Below are positions 1 to 6,984 of a stretch of DNA of 35,286 nt, in pieces (the stretch's first letter is position 1; each line of letters begins with the position of its first letter). The translations under genes were made by a program, and so were the position numbers. This stretch comes from an uncultured Prevotellaceae bacterium (GTDB lineage Bacteria; Bacteroidota; Bacteroidia; Bacteroidales; Bacteroidaceae). Location: the NCBI GenBank assembly GCA_902770635.1, contig CACXTX010000037.1, forward strand, positions 1 through 35,286. The letters are read 5' to 3'. Below the pieces are notes generated by a model. That model did not search any database, was not told where the DNA came from, and saw nothing but the letters and a program-made list of their open reading frames with translations.

Positions 1-1
1 G

Positions 2-184
2 TTCAAAAACCTGGAAGGCATCACTCCATTGACGTTTATCGACTACACCAACGGCATCAAAATCTTCACTGAGGAAGACTTTGACATGCTTATCAAGAGC
101 GATAAGATTTTCTGTAGGAAAACAATAACGGGCAAAAGCGACCGACTGATGGACATGATTGATGCCTACAGGACCAGTCACTAA
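2..184 (+). CDS. C-terminal fragment, probable core-2/I-branching glycosyltransferase
   Basis: An open frame enters from the left edge and stops with TAA at 182-184, giving the last 60 residues of a protein. The tail reads FIDYTNGIKIFTEEDFDML, then a SDKIFCRK stretch and a short basic end. This resembles the C-terminal end of bacterial core-2/I-branching beta-1,6-N-acetylglucosaminyltransferase-like proteins (GT14), which commonly end with FIDW..., an FT..D segment and a lFaRKf motif. The catalytic part lies outside the window, so the assignment rests on this tail only. The stop codon abuts the stop codon of the convergent nadD with no intergenic space. Confidence 0.5.
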   Translation, partial: FKNLEGITPLTFIDYTNGIKIFTEEDFDMLIKSDKIFCRKTITGKSDRLMDMIDAYRTSH

Positions 185-727
185 CTATCGGTAGTAAGTC
201 TGCACCAGTTTCACTATGGCTGTAGGCACCAACCCATCAATACTTAGACCTTGACGGACACGCTCACGGATTTCCGTACTCGACACATCCAGTAATGGGA
301 CATTAATGGTTCCCAAATACTGGTCGCGAGGATAGGCTATAATGCGATGGTGCCACAAGATGTCCTTCCAATGGCGCCACCGTTGGAAATGCGCCCAGTT
401 GTCACCTCCTACTATTAACACGAACTCGCGGTCTGGATAGTCTGCACTCAAGTGCTGCAACGTGTTCCAAGTATAGGAAGGCTTGGGCAGATGGAACTCA
501 TAGTCGCAGGCCTTGACGCCCTCAACTCCCTCCAATGCCTTTTGTGCCATTTCGAAACGCAGGGCATCATCCAACAGGTCTGAGTCATTGCGCTTCAAGG
601 GATTCTGAGGCGATACCATCAGCCACACCTCGTCCAACTGGCATTGGCGCAAGACTGCCTGTGCCAATGCAATATGCCCGTTATGAATGGGGTTGAACGA
701 GCCGCCAAAGAGTCCTGTCTTAATCAT
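185..727 (-). CDS. nadD: Nicotinate-nucleotide adenylyltransferase
   Basis: NadD adenylylates nicotinate mononucleotide with ATP to give deamido-NAD, a cytosolic step of NAD synthesis. The 180-residue product has the nucleotidyltransferase signature GGSFNPIHNGH near the N-terminus (residues 8-18), the internal VGGDNWAHF segment, and the C-terminal SSTEIRERVRQG motif typical of NadD. Its ATG (725-727) lies inside the end of gmk, an 8-nt overlap that suggests translational coupling. It is the last gene of the leftward unit yicC-gmk-nadD. Length fits the family, and no defects are visible. Confidence 0.93.
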   Translation of the reverse strand: MIKTGLFGGSFNPIHNGHIALAQAVLRQCQLDEVWLMVSPQNPLKRNDSDLLDDALRFEMAQKALEGVEGVKACDYEFHLPKPSYTWNTLQHLSADYPDREFVLIVGGDNWAHFQRWRHWKDILWHHRIIAYPRDQYLGTINVPLLDVSSTEIRERVRQGLSIDGLVPTAIVKLVQTYYR

Positions 728-1292
728 CGAGGAAGGACTTAATCGTTTTCAGGGCCTCTTGTTTGGCTATTTCCAAATCATCATTAACGATGACATGATC
801 GAACTGAGGGGCAAACGTCAACTCATATTCCGCCTTTGCCAGACGCTGTTCGATAGCCTCGGGAGTATCCGTAGCACGTCCTATCAAGCGCTTGCGAAGT
901 TCCTCAACCGAAGGAGGCTGGATAAACAGGCTCAACGCCTCGTCACCATAGAATTTCTTGATGTTCACACCACCCTTTACATCGACGTCGAACACCACGT
1001 TCTGGCCAGCCTCACGCTGGCGCTCCACCTGTTGCTTCAGCGTACCGTAGAAGCGGTTTTCATACACCTCCTCATATTCCAGAAACTCGTTCTTGGCTAT
1101 CTTGTCCTTAAACTCCTCGGGCGTCAGGAAGAAATACTCCACCCCGTTTCTTTCTGTGCCACGAGGGGCTCTTGACGTACAAGATATAGAGAAATACAGT
1201 TTCAACTCCGGATGCTCCTGCATCAGCCACTGCACGATGGTCGATTTTCCACTGCCACTGGGAGCCGACACGATTAACATTTTACCTTTCAT
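720..1292 (-). CDS. gmk: Guanylate kinase
   Basis: Gmk phosphorylates GMP or dGMP with ATP to GDP or dGDP. The protein (190 residues from the ATG at 1290-1292) has the P-loop APSGSGKST near residue 10, the GMP-binding stretch SCTSRAPRGTERNGVEYFF and the FDVDVKGG segment, all family hallmarks. An in-frame TTG one codon upstream (1293-1295) could also be used; the ATG is preferred. An AAGGAGG sequence (1306-1312 on this strand) lies 13-15 nt upstream, a little far for a standard ribosome binding site. It sits between yicC and nadD, and its stop overlaps nadD's start. Confidence 0.94.
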   Translation of the reverse strand: MKGKMLIVSAPSGSGKSTIVQWLMQEHPELKLYFSISCTSRAPRGTERNGVEYFFLTPEEFKDKIAKNEFLEYEEVYENRFYGTLKQQVERQREAGQNVVFDVDVKGGVNIKKFYGDEALSLFIQPPSVEELRKRLIGRATDTPEAIEQRLAKAEYELTFAPQFDHVIVNDDLEIAKQEALKTIKSFLDD

Positions 1293-1316
1293 CAACGATG
1301 CTTTTAACCTCCTTAA

Positions 1317-1360
1317 TTATGAATTATGCATTATGAATTATGCATTATGAATTATGAATT
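1317..1360. repeat. 14-bp AT-rich tandem repeat between yicC and gmk
   Basis: Three units of TTATGAATTATGCA run at 1317-1330, 1331-1344 and 1345-1360 (the last degenerate) and end exactly at the yicC stop codon. The array lies inside the leftward operon between yicC and gmk. Similar short-period AT-rich repeats occur at other gene junctions in the window (3125-3167, 6841-6975, 8395-8455). Confidence 0.8.
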
Positions 1361-2233
1361 CTAAAGCGCATTCAGCACCTGTTCCTTGATCTGCTCCAGC
1401 TCGTCCTTCATCTTCACCACGATGTTCTGCATCTCTGCCTGGTTCGACTTCGAGCCGGTCGTGTTGATTTCGCGTCCCATCTCCTGTGCGATGAATCCCA
1501 GTTTCTTGCCCTGTCCGGGCTTGTCAGCCATTGTCTCACGGAAGTATTTCAGGTGATTGGCCAGTCGCTGTTTCTCCTCGCTGATGTCCAGTTTCTCGAT
1601 GTAGTATATCAGTTCCTGCTCCAGGCGGTTCTTGTCGTACTCTGCCTCAGGAATCTGCTTCAGTCCGTCCACGATGCGACTGCGAATCTTCTCCACGCGA
1701 GCCTTCTCATAAGGTTCTATGCTAGCCATCAGCCGCTCGATGTTGTCAATCTTCTCGCCGAACTTCTTTTCCAGAGCAGCACCCTCTTGAGTACGGAAAT
1801 CTACCAGGTGCTGCACGGCGTCGCAGACACCCTGGCGGGCAACCTGCCACTCTTCCTCATCCAGCACCTCCACCTCCGTCTTGGTCAGCACGTCAGGCAT
1901 GCGTGTCAGCGTCATCATCCAGTCGATACCCTCCATGTGGTTCTGCTCGGCAAAGGCGTGCAACTGGTCGTAATAGCTCTGCATCAAGGCTGTATTGACG
2001 GGAGCCGCCTCTGTTGTGGCATCCTTCTCTATCCAGAGACAGAATTCCACCTTGCCTCTCAGCAGTTTGTCGGCAATGATTTGACGAATCTCCATTTCCT
2101 TCTCACGATATAACGGAGCAATGCGAGTGCTCAGGTCAAGCTGCTTGGAATTGAGCGACTTGATTTCCACATTGATTTTCTTTCCTTTGTAGGCTACGAC
2201 GGTTTTTCCGTAGCCTGTCATTGACTGTATCAT
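1361..2233 (-). CDS. yicC: YicC family endoribonuclease
   Basis: YicC-family proteins are endoribonucleases linked to RNA turnover and stationary-phase survival. The 290-residue product starts MIQSMTGYGK, the highly conserved YicC start, and carries the C-terminal DUF1732 signature (GKKLGFIAQEMGREINTTGSK followed by the QNIVVKMKDELEQIKEQ helix). Length matches the family. A -7 box (TACCTTTG on this strand, 2259-2266) lies about 25 nt upstream of the ATG, so this is the first gene of the yicC-gmk-nadD unit. The yicC-gmk pairing is common in bacteria. Confidence 0.93.
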   Translation of the reverse strand: MIQSMTGYGKTVVAYKGKKINVEIKSLNSKQLDLSTRIAPLYREKEMEIRQIIADKLLRGKVEFCLWIEKDATTEAAPVNTALMQSYYDQLHAFAEQNHMEGIDWMMTLTRMPDVLTKTEVEVLDEEEWQVARQGVCDAVQHLVDFRTQEGAALEKKFGEKIDNIERLMASIEPYEKARVEKIRSRIVDGLKQIPEAEYDKNRLEQELIYYIEKLDISEEKQRLANHLKYFRETMADKPGQGKKLGFIAQEMGREINTTGSKSNQAEMQNIVVKMKDELEQIKEQVLNAL

Positions 2234-2258
2234 AATATTGTTTTCTTAATAATGGTGG

Positions 2259-2266
2259 CAAAGGTA
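2259..2266 (-). promoter_or_regulatory. Leftward -7 box for yicC-gmk-nadD
   Basis: TACCTTTG on the minus strand matches the Bacteroidetes -7 consensus TAnnTTTG and lies 25 nt upstream of the yicC start. No clear TTTG -33 box is seen. It is divergent from the tsaB promoters. Confidence 0.6.
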
Positions 2267-2341
2267 CAAAAAAAATGTGAATAATCCATCATCTATTATT
2301 AATTATCAATTATATTCGTACCTTTGATTGCATCGAAAAGT

Positions 2342-2400
2342 ACTTTCGCTCGGAAAAACTCAAATAAATTTGGTTTTTCGCTCGCTTATTCGTACCTTTG
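2342..2400 (+). promoter_or_regulatory. Promoter of the tsaB operon
   Basis: TTTG at 2369-2372 and TACCTTTG at 2393-2400 are separated by 20 nt, a full Bacteroidetes -33/-7 match, 28 nt before the tsaB ATG. A second, isolated TACCTTTG sits at 2319-2326. The block 2342-2400 shares its sequence pattern with the holB promoter region (13701-13769): ACTTTCRCTCGGAAA at the left end and a TTCGCYCG...TTATTCGTAMCTTTG right end, with a 10-nt shorter spacer here. Confidence 0.75.
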
Positions 2401-2428
2401 CACATTATTTTATATAAGCAAAACAGAA

Positions 2429-3124
2429 ATGGCTTGCATACTACATATAGAAACAAGTACAAACGTTTGTTCGGTGGCTGTCTCAGAGAACGGGCAGTGC
2501 ATCTTCGAGCAGGAAGAGCACGGCGAGAAGGGAGCAGGTGCCGAGAAACTGGGTACGATGATTGACGAGGCCCTGTCGTTTACCGACAACCACGCCATCC
2601 CCTTCGATGCCGTCAGCGTGAGCTGTGGCCCAGGTTCCTATACCGGTTTGCGCATTGGTGTGTCGATGGCCAAGGGCATCTGCTACGGCCGTGACCTGAA
2701 GCTCATCAGCGTGCCCACCCTCGAACTGATGTGCGTTCCCGTCTTGCTCAGGGAAACCGTCCAGGAGGAGAACGCCCTGCTGTGTCCGATGCTCGACGCC
2801 CGTCGCATGGAGGTCTATGCAGCACTCTACGACCGTTCGTTGAAAACCGTCCGCAAGGTGGGAGCCGATGTGGTAAGTGCCGAGACCTATCAGGAGTGGC
2901 TGGACGAGCGCCCTGTCTATTTCTTCGGCAATGGTGCCAAGAAGTGTATGGACACCATCAACCATCCCAATGCCCACTACATTGACAACATAGAGCCGCT
3001 GGCCAAGTGGATGCAGCCCTTGGCAGAGAGGCGTTTCCTGAACGAGCAGTTTGAGGACGTGGCCTATTTTGTTCCTTTCTATTTGAAGGATTTTGTAGCC
3101 ATCAAGCCCAAAAAACTGCTGTAA
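2429..3124 (+). CDS. tsaB: tRNA N6-threonylcarbamoyladenosine (t6A) synthesis protein TsaB
   Basis: TsaB is the ASKHA-fold partner that activates TsaD in t6A37 modification of ANN-decoding tRNAs. The 231-residue product starts MACILHIETSTNVCSVAV, has the GPGSYTGLRIGVS motif and MLDARRMEVYAALYD, both diagnostic for TsaB. The frame is open upstream to 2324, but the ATG at 2429 gives the family N-terminus and lies just downstream of the promoter, so it is chosen. It is the first gene of a rightward unit continuing through DUF4290, murA, rimM and dxr. Confidence 0.92.
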   Translation: MACILHIETSTNVCSVAVSENGQCIFEQEEHGEKGAGAEKLGTMIDEALSFTDNHAIPFDAVSVSCGPGSYTGLRIGVSMAKGICYGRDLKLISVPTLELMCVPVLLRETVQEENALLCPMLDARRMEVYAALYDRSLKTVRKVGADVVSAETYQEWLDERPVYFFGNGAKKCMDTINHPNAHYIDNIEPLAKWMQPLAERRFLNEQFEDVAYFVPFYLKDFVAIKPKKLL

Positions 3125-3167
3125 ATCAAAATCGTAAATTGTAAATTGTCAAATAGTAAATTATTCG

Positions 3168-3776
3168 ATGGATATCAAAGGATTAGACTATAACACCCAA
3201 CGTGAGAAACTAATCATGCCCGAGTACGGACGTGAGATACAGAAAATGGTGGACCATGCCATTAGCCTGCCCACCAAGGAGGAGCGCATGAAGTGTGCCC
3301 GAGCCATCGTTCACCAGATGGAGAACAAGACGCCCCAGCTGCGCGACAGTTCAGACTATCGGCAGACCCTGTGGGACCACCTGTACCTGATGAGCCACAA
3401 GCAGCTGGACATTGACTGGCCCTTCGACGTTTCCAATGCCGAAAAGATACTCAGTAAGCCTCAGCCCCTGGCGCACCCCAAGCCCAATGCCCAGAGCCGT
3501 CAGCGCCACTACGGCCACCTGCTGATGGAAGTCTTCGAGAAGCTGAAGACTATGCCCGAGGGCGAGGAGCGCGACGAGTTGGCACGCATCACCGCCATCC
3601 AGATGAAGCGCGACCTGGCTTCGTGGGGACATGGCTCTATGGACGACGAGAAGGTGGCTGACGACCTTGCCCGCTTTACCGACGGCAAGATTCAGATAGA
3701 CCCTCGTTCTATCCGCTTCGAGCGCATTGCGCCCGTTGCCCAAAACGAAGGCAAGCGAGGAAAGCGTAGGAAATAA
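3168..3776 (+). CDS. DUF4290 family protein
   Basis: This 202-residue protein matches the pattern of DUF4290, a Bacteroidetes-restricted family of unknown function: an N-terminal GLDYNTQREKLIMPEYGREIQ segment, a central helical region with a WDHLYLMSHKQLDIDWPFD motif, and a basic tail (GKRGKRRK). No signal peptide or membrane segment is seen, so a cytosolic location is likely. It sits 43 nt after tsaB and 34 nt before murA, in the same direction. This neighbour of murA and rimM is, as far as I recall, common in Bacteroidales, but the sequence shows no catalytic motif and no function should be assumed. Confidence 0.8.
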   Translation: MDIKGLDYNTQREKLIMPEYGREIQKMVDHAISLPTKEERMKCARAIVHQMENKTPQLRDSSDYRQTLWDHLYLMSHKQLDIDWPFDVSNAEKILSKPQPLAHPKPNAQSRQRHYGHLLMEVFEKLKTMPEGEERDELARITAIQMKRDLASWGHGSMDDEKVADDLARFTDGKIQIDPRSIRFERIAPVAQNEGKRGKRRK

Positions 3777-3810
3777 GCATTGAGTTAGTTGTTTAACTGA
3801 AACACCCCTT

Positions 3811-5118
3811 ATGGCATCATTTAAAATAGAGGGCGGTCATCTGCTCAGCGGAACCATCACCCCGCAGGGCGCCAAGAACGAGGCGCTACAGGTTATCTGT
3901 GCCACGTTGCTTACCAGCGACAAGGTAACCATCCACAACATTCCCGACATCCGCGACGTCAACAACCTCATTCAGTTGTTGAGCGACATCGGTGTCAAGG
4001 TAGAGAAGACCGGACACGGTTCCTTCACGTTCCAGGCCGACGCGCTGAACATGCAATACCTGCAGAGCGACCAGTTTGTGGAGAAGTGCGCCGACCTGCG
4101 CGGCTCGGTCATGATGATTGGCCCGCTGCTCTCCCGCATGGGCAAGGCTGTGGTTGCCAAGCCCGGTGGCGACAAGATAGGCCGTCGCCGTCTGGACACC
4201 CACTTCCTGGGGTTCAAGTACCTGGGTGCCAAGTTCCATCGTGTGGAGGACCGCAATGTCTATGAGATATCAGCCAAGCACCTCAAGGGAACCTACATGC
4301 TGCTTGACGAAGCCTCGGTGACGGGTACAGCCAACATCATCATGGCCGCCGTGTTTGCCGAAGGTACCACTACTATATACAATGCAGCGTGCGAGCCCTA
4401 TATCCAGCAGTTGTGCCACATGCTCAACCGCATGGGTGCCAACATCAGCGGCATCGGTTCCAACCTGCTGACCATTGTGGGTGTGAAGCAGCTTAATGGT
4501 ACCGACCACCGCTTGCTGCCCGACATGATTGAGGTAGGTTCGTTCATCGGGATGGCCGCCATGTGTGGCGACGGCATCCGCATCAAGGACGTCTCCCTCA
4601 AGGACCTGGGCATCATTCCCGAGGCATTCCGCCGACTGGGTGTCAGCGTGCAAGTGGAAGGTGACGACCTGTACATTCCCCGCCAGAAGCACTATGTGGT
4701 TGACTCGTTCATTGACGGAACCATCATGACGCTGGCCGATGCGCCGTGGCCCGGACTGACGCCCGACCTTCTGAGCGTGCTCATCGTGGTGGCCACCCAG
4801 GCTCGTGGCTCCGTGCTGTTCCACCAGAAGATGTTCGAGAGCCGCCTGTTCTTCGTCGATAAGCTTATCGACATGGGTGCCCAGATAATCCTGTGCGACC
4901 CCCATCGCGCCGTCGTGGTAGGTCACGAGCGCAAGAAGACGCTGCGTGCCCAGCGCATGTCCAGTCCTGACATCCGCGCCGGTATCGCCCTGCTGATAGC
5001 CGCCATGAGTGCCAACGGTACCAGCACCATCAGCAACATCGAGCAGATAGACCGAGGGTATGAGAACATTGAAGCTCGCTTGAACGCCCTCGGGGCCAAA
5101 ATAGAGAGAATAGACTAG
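3811..5118 (+). CDS. murA: UDP-N-acetylglucosamine 1-carboxyvinyltransferase
   Basis: MurA transfers enolpyruvyl from PEP to UDP-GlcNAc, the first committed step of peptidoglycan synthesis. The 435-residue protein has the GAKNEAL motif (Lys22-Asn23), the catalytic loop PGGDKIGRRRLDTH and the C-terminal DIRAGIALLIAAM motif of the EPT family. The loop residue equivalent to Cys115 of E. coli MurA is Asp121 here (codon GAC at 4171-4173). Cys-to-Asp MurA enzymes are active but are not alkylated by fosfomycin, so low fosfomycin sensitivity at this target is expected. Its TAG stop lies inside the first unit of a 9-bp repeat array. Confidence 0.95.
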   Translation: MASFKIEGGHLLSGTITPQGAKNEALQVICATLLTSDKVTIHNIPDIRDVNNLIQLLSDIGVKVEKTGHGSFTFQADALNMQYLQSDQFVEKCADLRGSVMMIGPLLSRMGKAVVAKPGGDKIGRRRLDTHFLGFKYLGAKFHRVEDRNVYEISAKHLKGTYMLLDEASVTGTANIIMAAVFAEGTTTIYNAACEPYIQQLCHMLNRMGANISGIGSNLLTIVGVKQLNGTDHRLLPDMIEVGSFIGMAAMCGDGIRIKDVSLKDLGIIPEAFRRLGVSVQVEGDDLYIPRQKHYVVDSFIDGTIMTLADAPWPGLTPDLLSVLIVVATQARGSVLFHQKMFESRLFFVDKLIDMGAQIILCDPHRAVVVGHERKKTLRAQRMSSPDIRAGIALLIAAMSANGTSTISNIEQIDRGYENIEARLNALGAKIERID

Positions 5119-5168
5119 AATATCTAGATTGTCTAGAATATCTAGATTGTCTAGATTGTCTAGAATAA
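5115..5168. repeat. 9-bp tandem repeat CTAGAWTRT, six units
   Basis: Six contiguous units alternate CTAGAATAT and CTAGATTGT (5115-5123, 5124-5132, 5133-5141, 5142-5150, 5151-5159, and a variant at 5160-5168). The murA stop codon (5116-5118) is inside unit 1, and the rimM ATG is 8 nt after the last unit. The 9-bp period keeps the upstream rimM reading frame open, which explains an apparent N-terminal extension of SRLSRL repeats. Confidence 0.9.
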
Positions 5169-5176
5169 CAGAAAAG

Positions 5177-5686
5177 ATGATTAAGAGAGAAGACGTTTAC
5201 AAGATAGGCCGTTTGGGCAAGGCGCACGGCGTGAAGGGCGAGGTGTCGTTCCAGTTTGACGACGACATCTTCGACACGACCGATGCGGACTACCTGATTC
5301 TGGAGATTGACGGCATCCTGGTACCTTTCTTTATGGAGGAGTACCGTTTCCGTAACGACTCGCTGGCACTGGTGAAGTTCTGCGACGTGGACACGCAGCA
5401 AAGGGCCTCTGAGCTGACAGGCTGCGACGTGTATTTCCCCCGCTCCGTAGCCGACGAGGGCACGGAAGGACTGTCGCTGTCCATGCTGGTGGGTTTCGAC
5501 ATCGTGGACGCTTCCAACAATAAGGTCGTGGGCAAGATAGCAGCCATTGACGACAGCACGCAGAACGTTCTGTTTGAGCTGGAGGACGGCACGCTGATTC
5601 CAGCCAGCGACGACCTGATTACCAACATTGACACCAACAGACGACAGATAATCATGCAAATCCCAGAAGGATTGTTAGAAATATGA
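5177..5686 (+). CDS. rimM: 16S rRNA processing protein RimM
   Basis: RimM binds ribosomal protein S19 and assists maturation of the 30S head domain. The 169-residue product begins MIKREDVYKIGRLGKAHGVKGEV, the canonical RimM start (GrigkaHGvkGev), and ends in a PRC-barrel (LEDGTLIPASDDLITNID). The frame is open upstream through the CTAG repeats to 5129, but that extension is repeat-encoded and absent from the family, so the ATG at 5177 is chosen. Its stop overlaps the dxr start by 4 nt (ATGA at 5683-5686), indicating translational coupling. Confidence 0.93.
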   Translation: MIKREDVYKIGRLGKAHGVKGEVSFQFDDDIFDTTDADYLILEIDGILVPFFMEEYRFRNDSLALVKFCDVDTQQRASELTGCDVYFPRSVADEGTEGLSLSMLVGFDIVDASNNKVVGKIAAIDDSTQNVLFELEDGTLIPASDDLITNIDTNRRQIIMQIPEGLLEI

Positions 5687-6840
5687 AGAAGAAACAAATA
5701 GCCATTCTAGGCTCCACAGGTTCTATTGGAACCCAGGCACTGGAGGTCATTGCCGAACATTCCGACCTCTATGAAGTATATTGTCTGACAGCCAACAACC
5801 GCGTAGAACTGCTGGCTGAGCAGGCCCACCGTTTCAAACCCGCCGCCATTGTCGTTGCCAACGAGGCTCGCTACGACGAGCTGAAACGGCTGATGAGCGA
5901 CCTGCCCGACGTGAAGGTGTATGCCGGTGCACAGGCTCTGGACGAAATCGTGGAGGCCGGCCCCATCAACATCGTGCTGACGGCCATGGTAGGCTTCGCC
6001 GGTCTGTCGCCCACCATCCATGCCATCAAGGCCCACAAGACCATTGCCCTGGCCAACAAGGAGACGCTGGTGGTGGCTGGCGAGCTGATTCGCGACCTGG
6101 CCTCCGAGTACCACGCCCCCATCCTGCCCGTTGACAGCGAGCACTCTGCCATCTTCCAGAGTCTGGTGGGCGAGGACAACAACCCCATCGAGAAGATACT
6201 GCTGACGGCCTCGGGCGGTCCGTTCCGCAACTTCACGATGGAGCAGATAGCCCATGTTACCAAGGACGACGCCCTGCGCCATCCCACGTGGGACATGGGT
6301 GCCAAGATAACCATCGACTCGGCGACGATGATGAACAAGGGCTTCGAGGTCATCGAGGCCAAGTGGCTCTTCGGTGTCAAGGCCTCGCAGATACAGGTGC
6401 TGGTACACCCCCAGAGCATTGTCCACTCCGCCGTCCAGTTCCAGGACGGTGCCGTGAAGGCCCAGTTGGGTGTGCCCGACATGCGGCTGCCCATCCAGTA
6501 CGCCTTCTCGTTCCCCCAGCGCCTGACGCTGAGTGGCGACCGCCTGGACCTCTTTGCCACGCAGCACCTCGACTTCTTCGAGCCCGACCTGAAGAAGTTC
6601 CGCTGTCTGGCCCTGGCCTTCGAGTCCATTCAGAAGGGTGGCAACATGCCCTGCATCGTCAATGCGGCCAACGAGATAGTGAACCGCGGGTTCCTGGAGG
6701 ACCGCTGCAGTTTCCTGCAAATGAGCGACATCATTGCCGAGACCATGCAGCGCTGCACCTTCTCGGCCACGCCCGACTACGACACGTACATCGCCACGGA
6801 TGCAGAAGCCCGTCGCATAGCAAAAGAACTAATGAAATAA
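5683..6840 (+). CDS. dxr: 1-deoxy-D-xylulose 5-phosphate reductoisomerase
   Basis: Dxr converts DXP to 2-C-methyl-D-erythritol 4-phosphate with NADPH, the committed step of the MEP isoprenoid pathway. The 385-residue protein has the N-terminal GSTGSIGTQALEV NADPH-binding motif, LANKETLVVAGE, PVDSEHSAIFQ, LTASGGPFR and MNKGFEVIEAKWLF, the full set of active-site signatures. It is coupled to rimM by a 4-nt overlap and ends the rightward unit that starts at tsaB. Length is normal for the family. Confidence 0.96.
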   Translation: MKKKQIAILGSTGSIGTQALEVIAEHSDLYEVYCLTANNRVELLAEQAHRFKPAAIVVANEARYDELKRLMSDLPDVKVYAGAQALDEIVEAGPINIVLTAMVGFAGLSPTIHAIKAHKTIALANKETLVVAGELIRDLASEYHAPILPVDSEHSAIFQSLVGEDNNPIEKILLTASGGPFRNFTMEQIAHVTKDDALRHPTWDMGAKITIDSATMMNKGFEVIEAKWLFGVKASQIQVLVHPQSIVHSAVQFQDGAVKAQLGVPDMRLPIQYAFSFPQRLTLSGDRLDLFATQHLDFFEPDLKKFRCLALAFESIQKGGNMPCIVNAANEIVNRGFLEDRCSFLQMSDIIAETMQRCTFSATPDYDTYIATDAEARRIAKELMK

Positions 6841-6984
6841 TGAGTAATGAGTAATGAATAATGAGTAATTATGATTACTGGACATGCCCTGAGAGAATAG
6901 AATAATCAAGGATTCATGATGCGCAGAATCAAATCATAATTACTAATTTCTAATTACTAATTACTAATTTTTTGAAAATAAATT
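6841..6984. repeat. AT-rich repeat-bearing spacer between dxr and rseP
   Basis: The spacer begins with GAGTAAT-type tandem units (6841-6870) and ends with TAATTACTAATT units (6938-6972). The two sides hold 13-nt inverted arms, AGTAATTATGATT at 6864-6876 and AATCATAATTACT at 6932-6944, so the interval can fold into one stem with a loop of about 55 nt. No convincing -7 box is visible before rseP. Confidence 0.65.

Noticed and set aside
5030-5659. Long minus-strand frame opposite rimM
   Set aside because: It is the antisense shadow of murA and rimM, held open by codon bias and the 9-bp repeats.
5707-6720. 337-codon minus-strand frame opposite dxr
   Set aside because: Antisense shadow of a gene with all Dxr motifs; its translation is low complexity and matches nothing I know.
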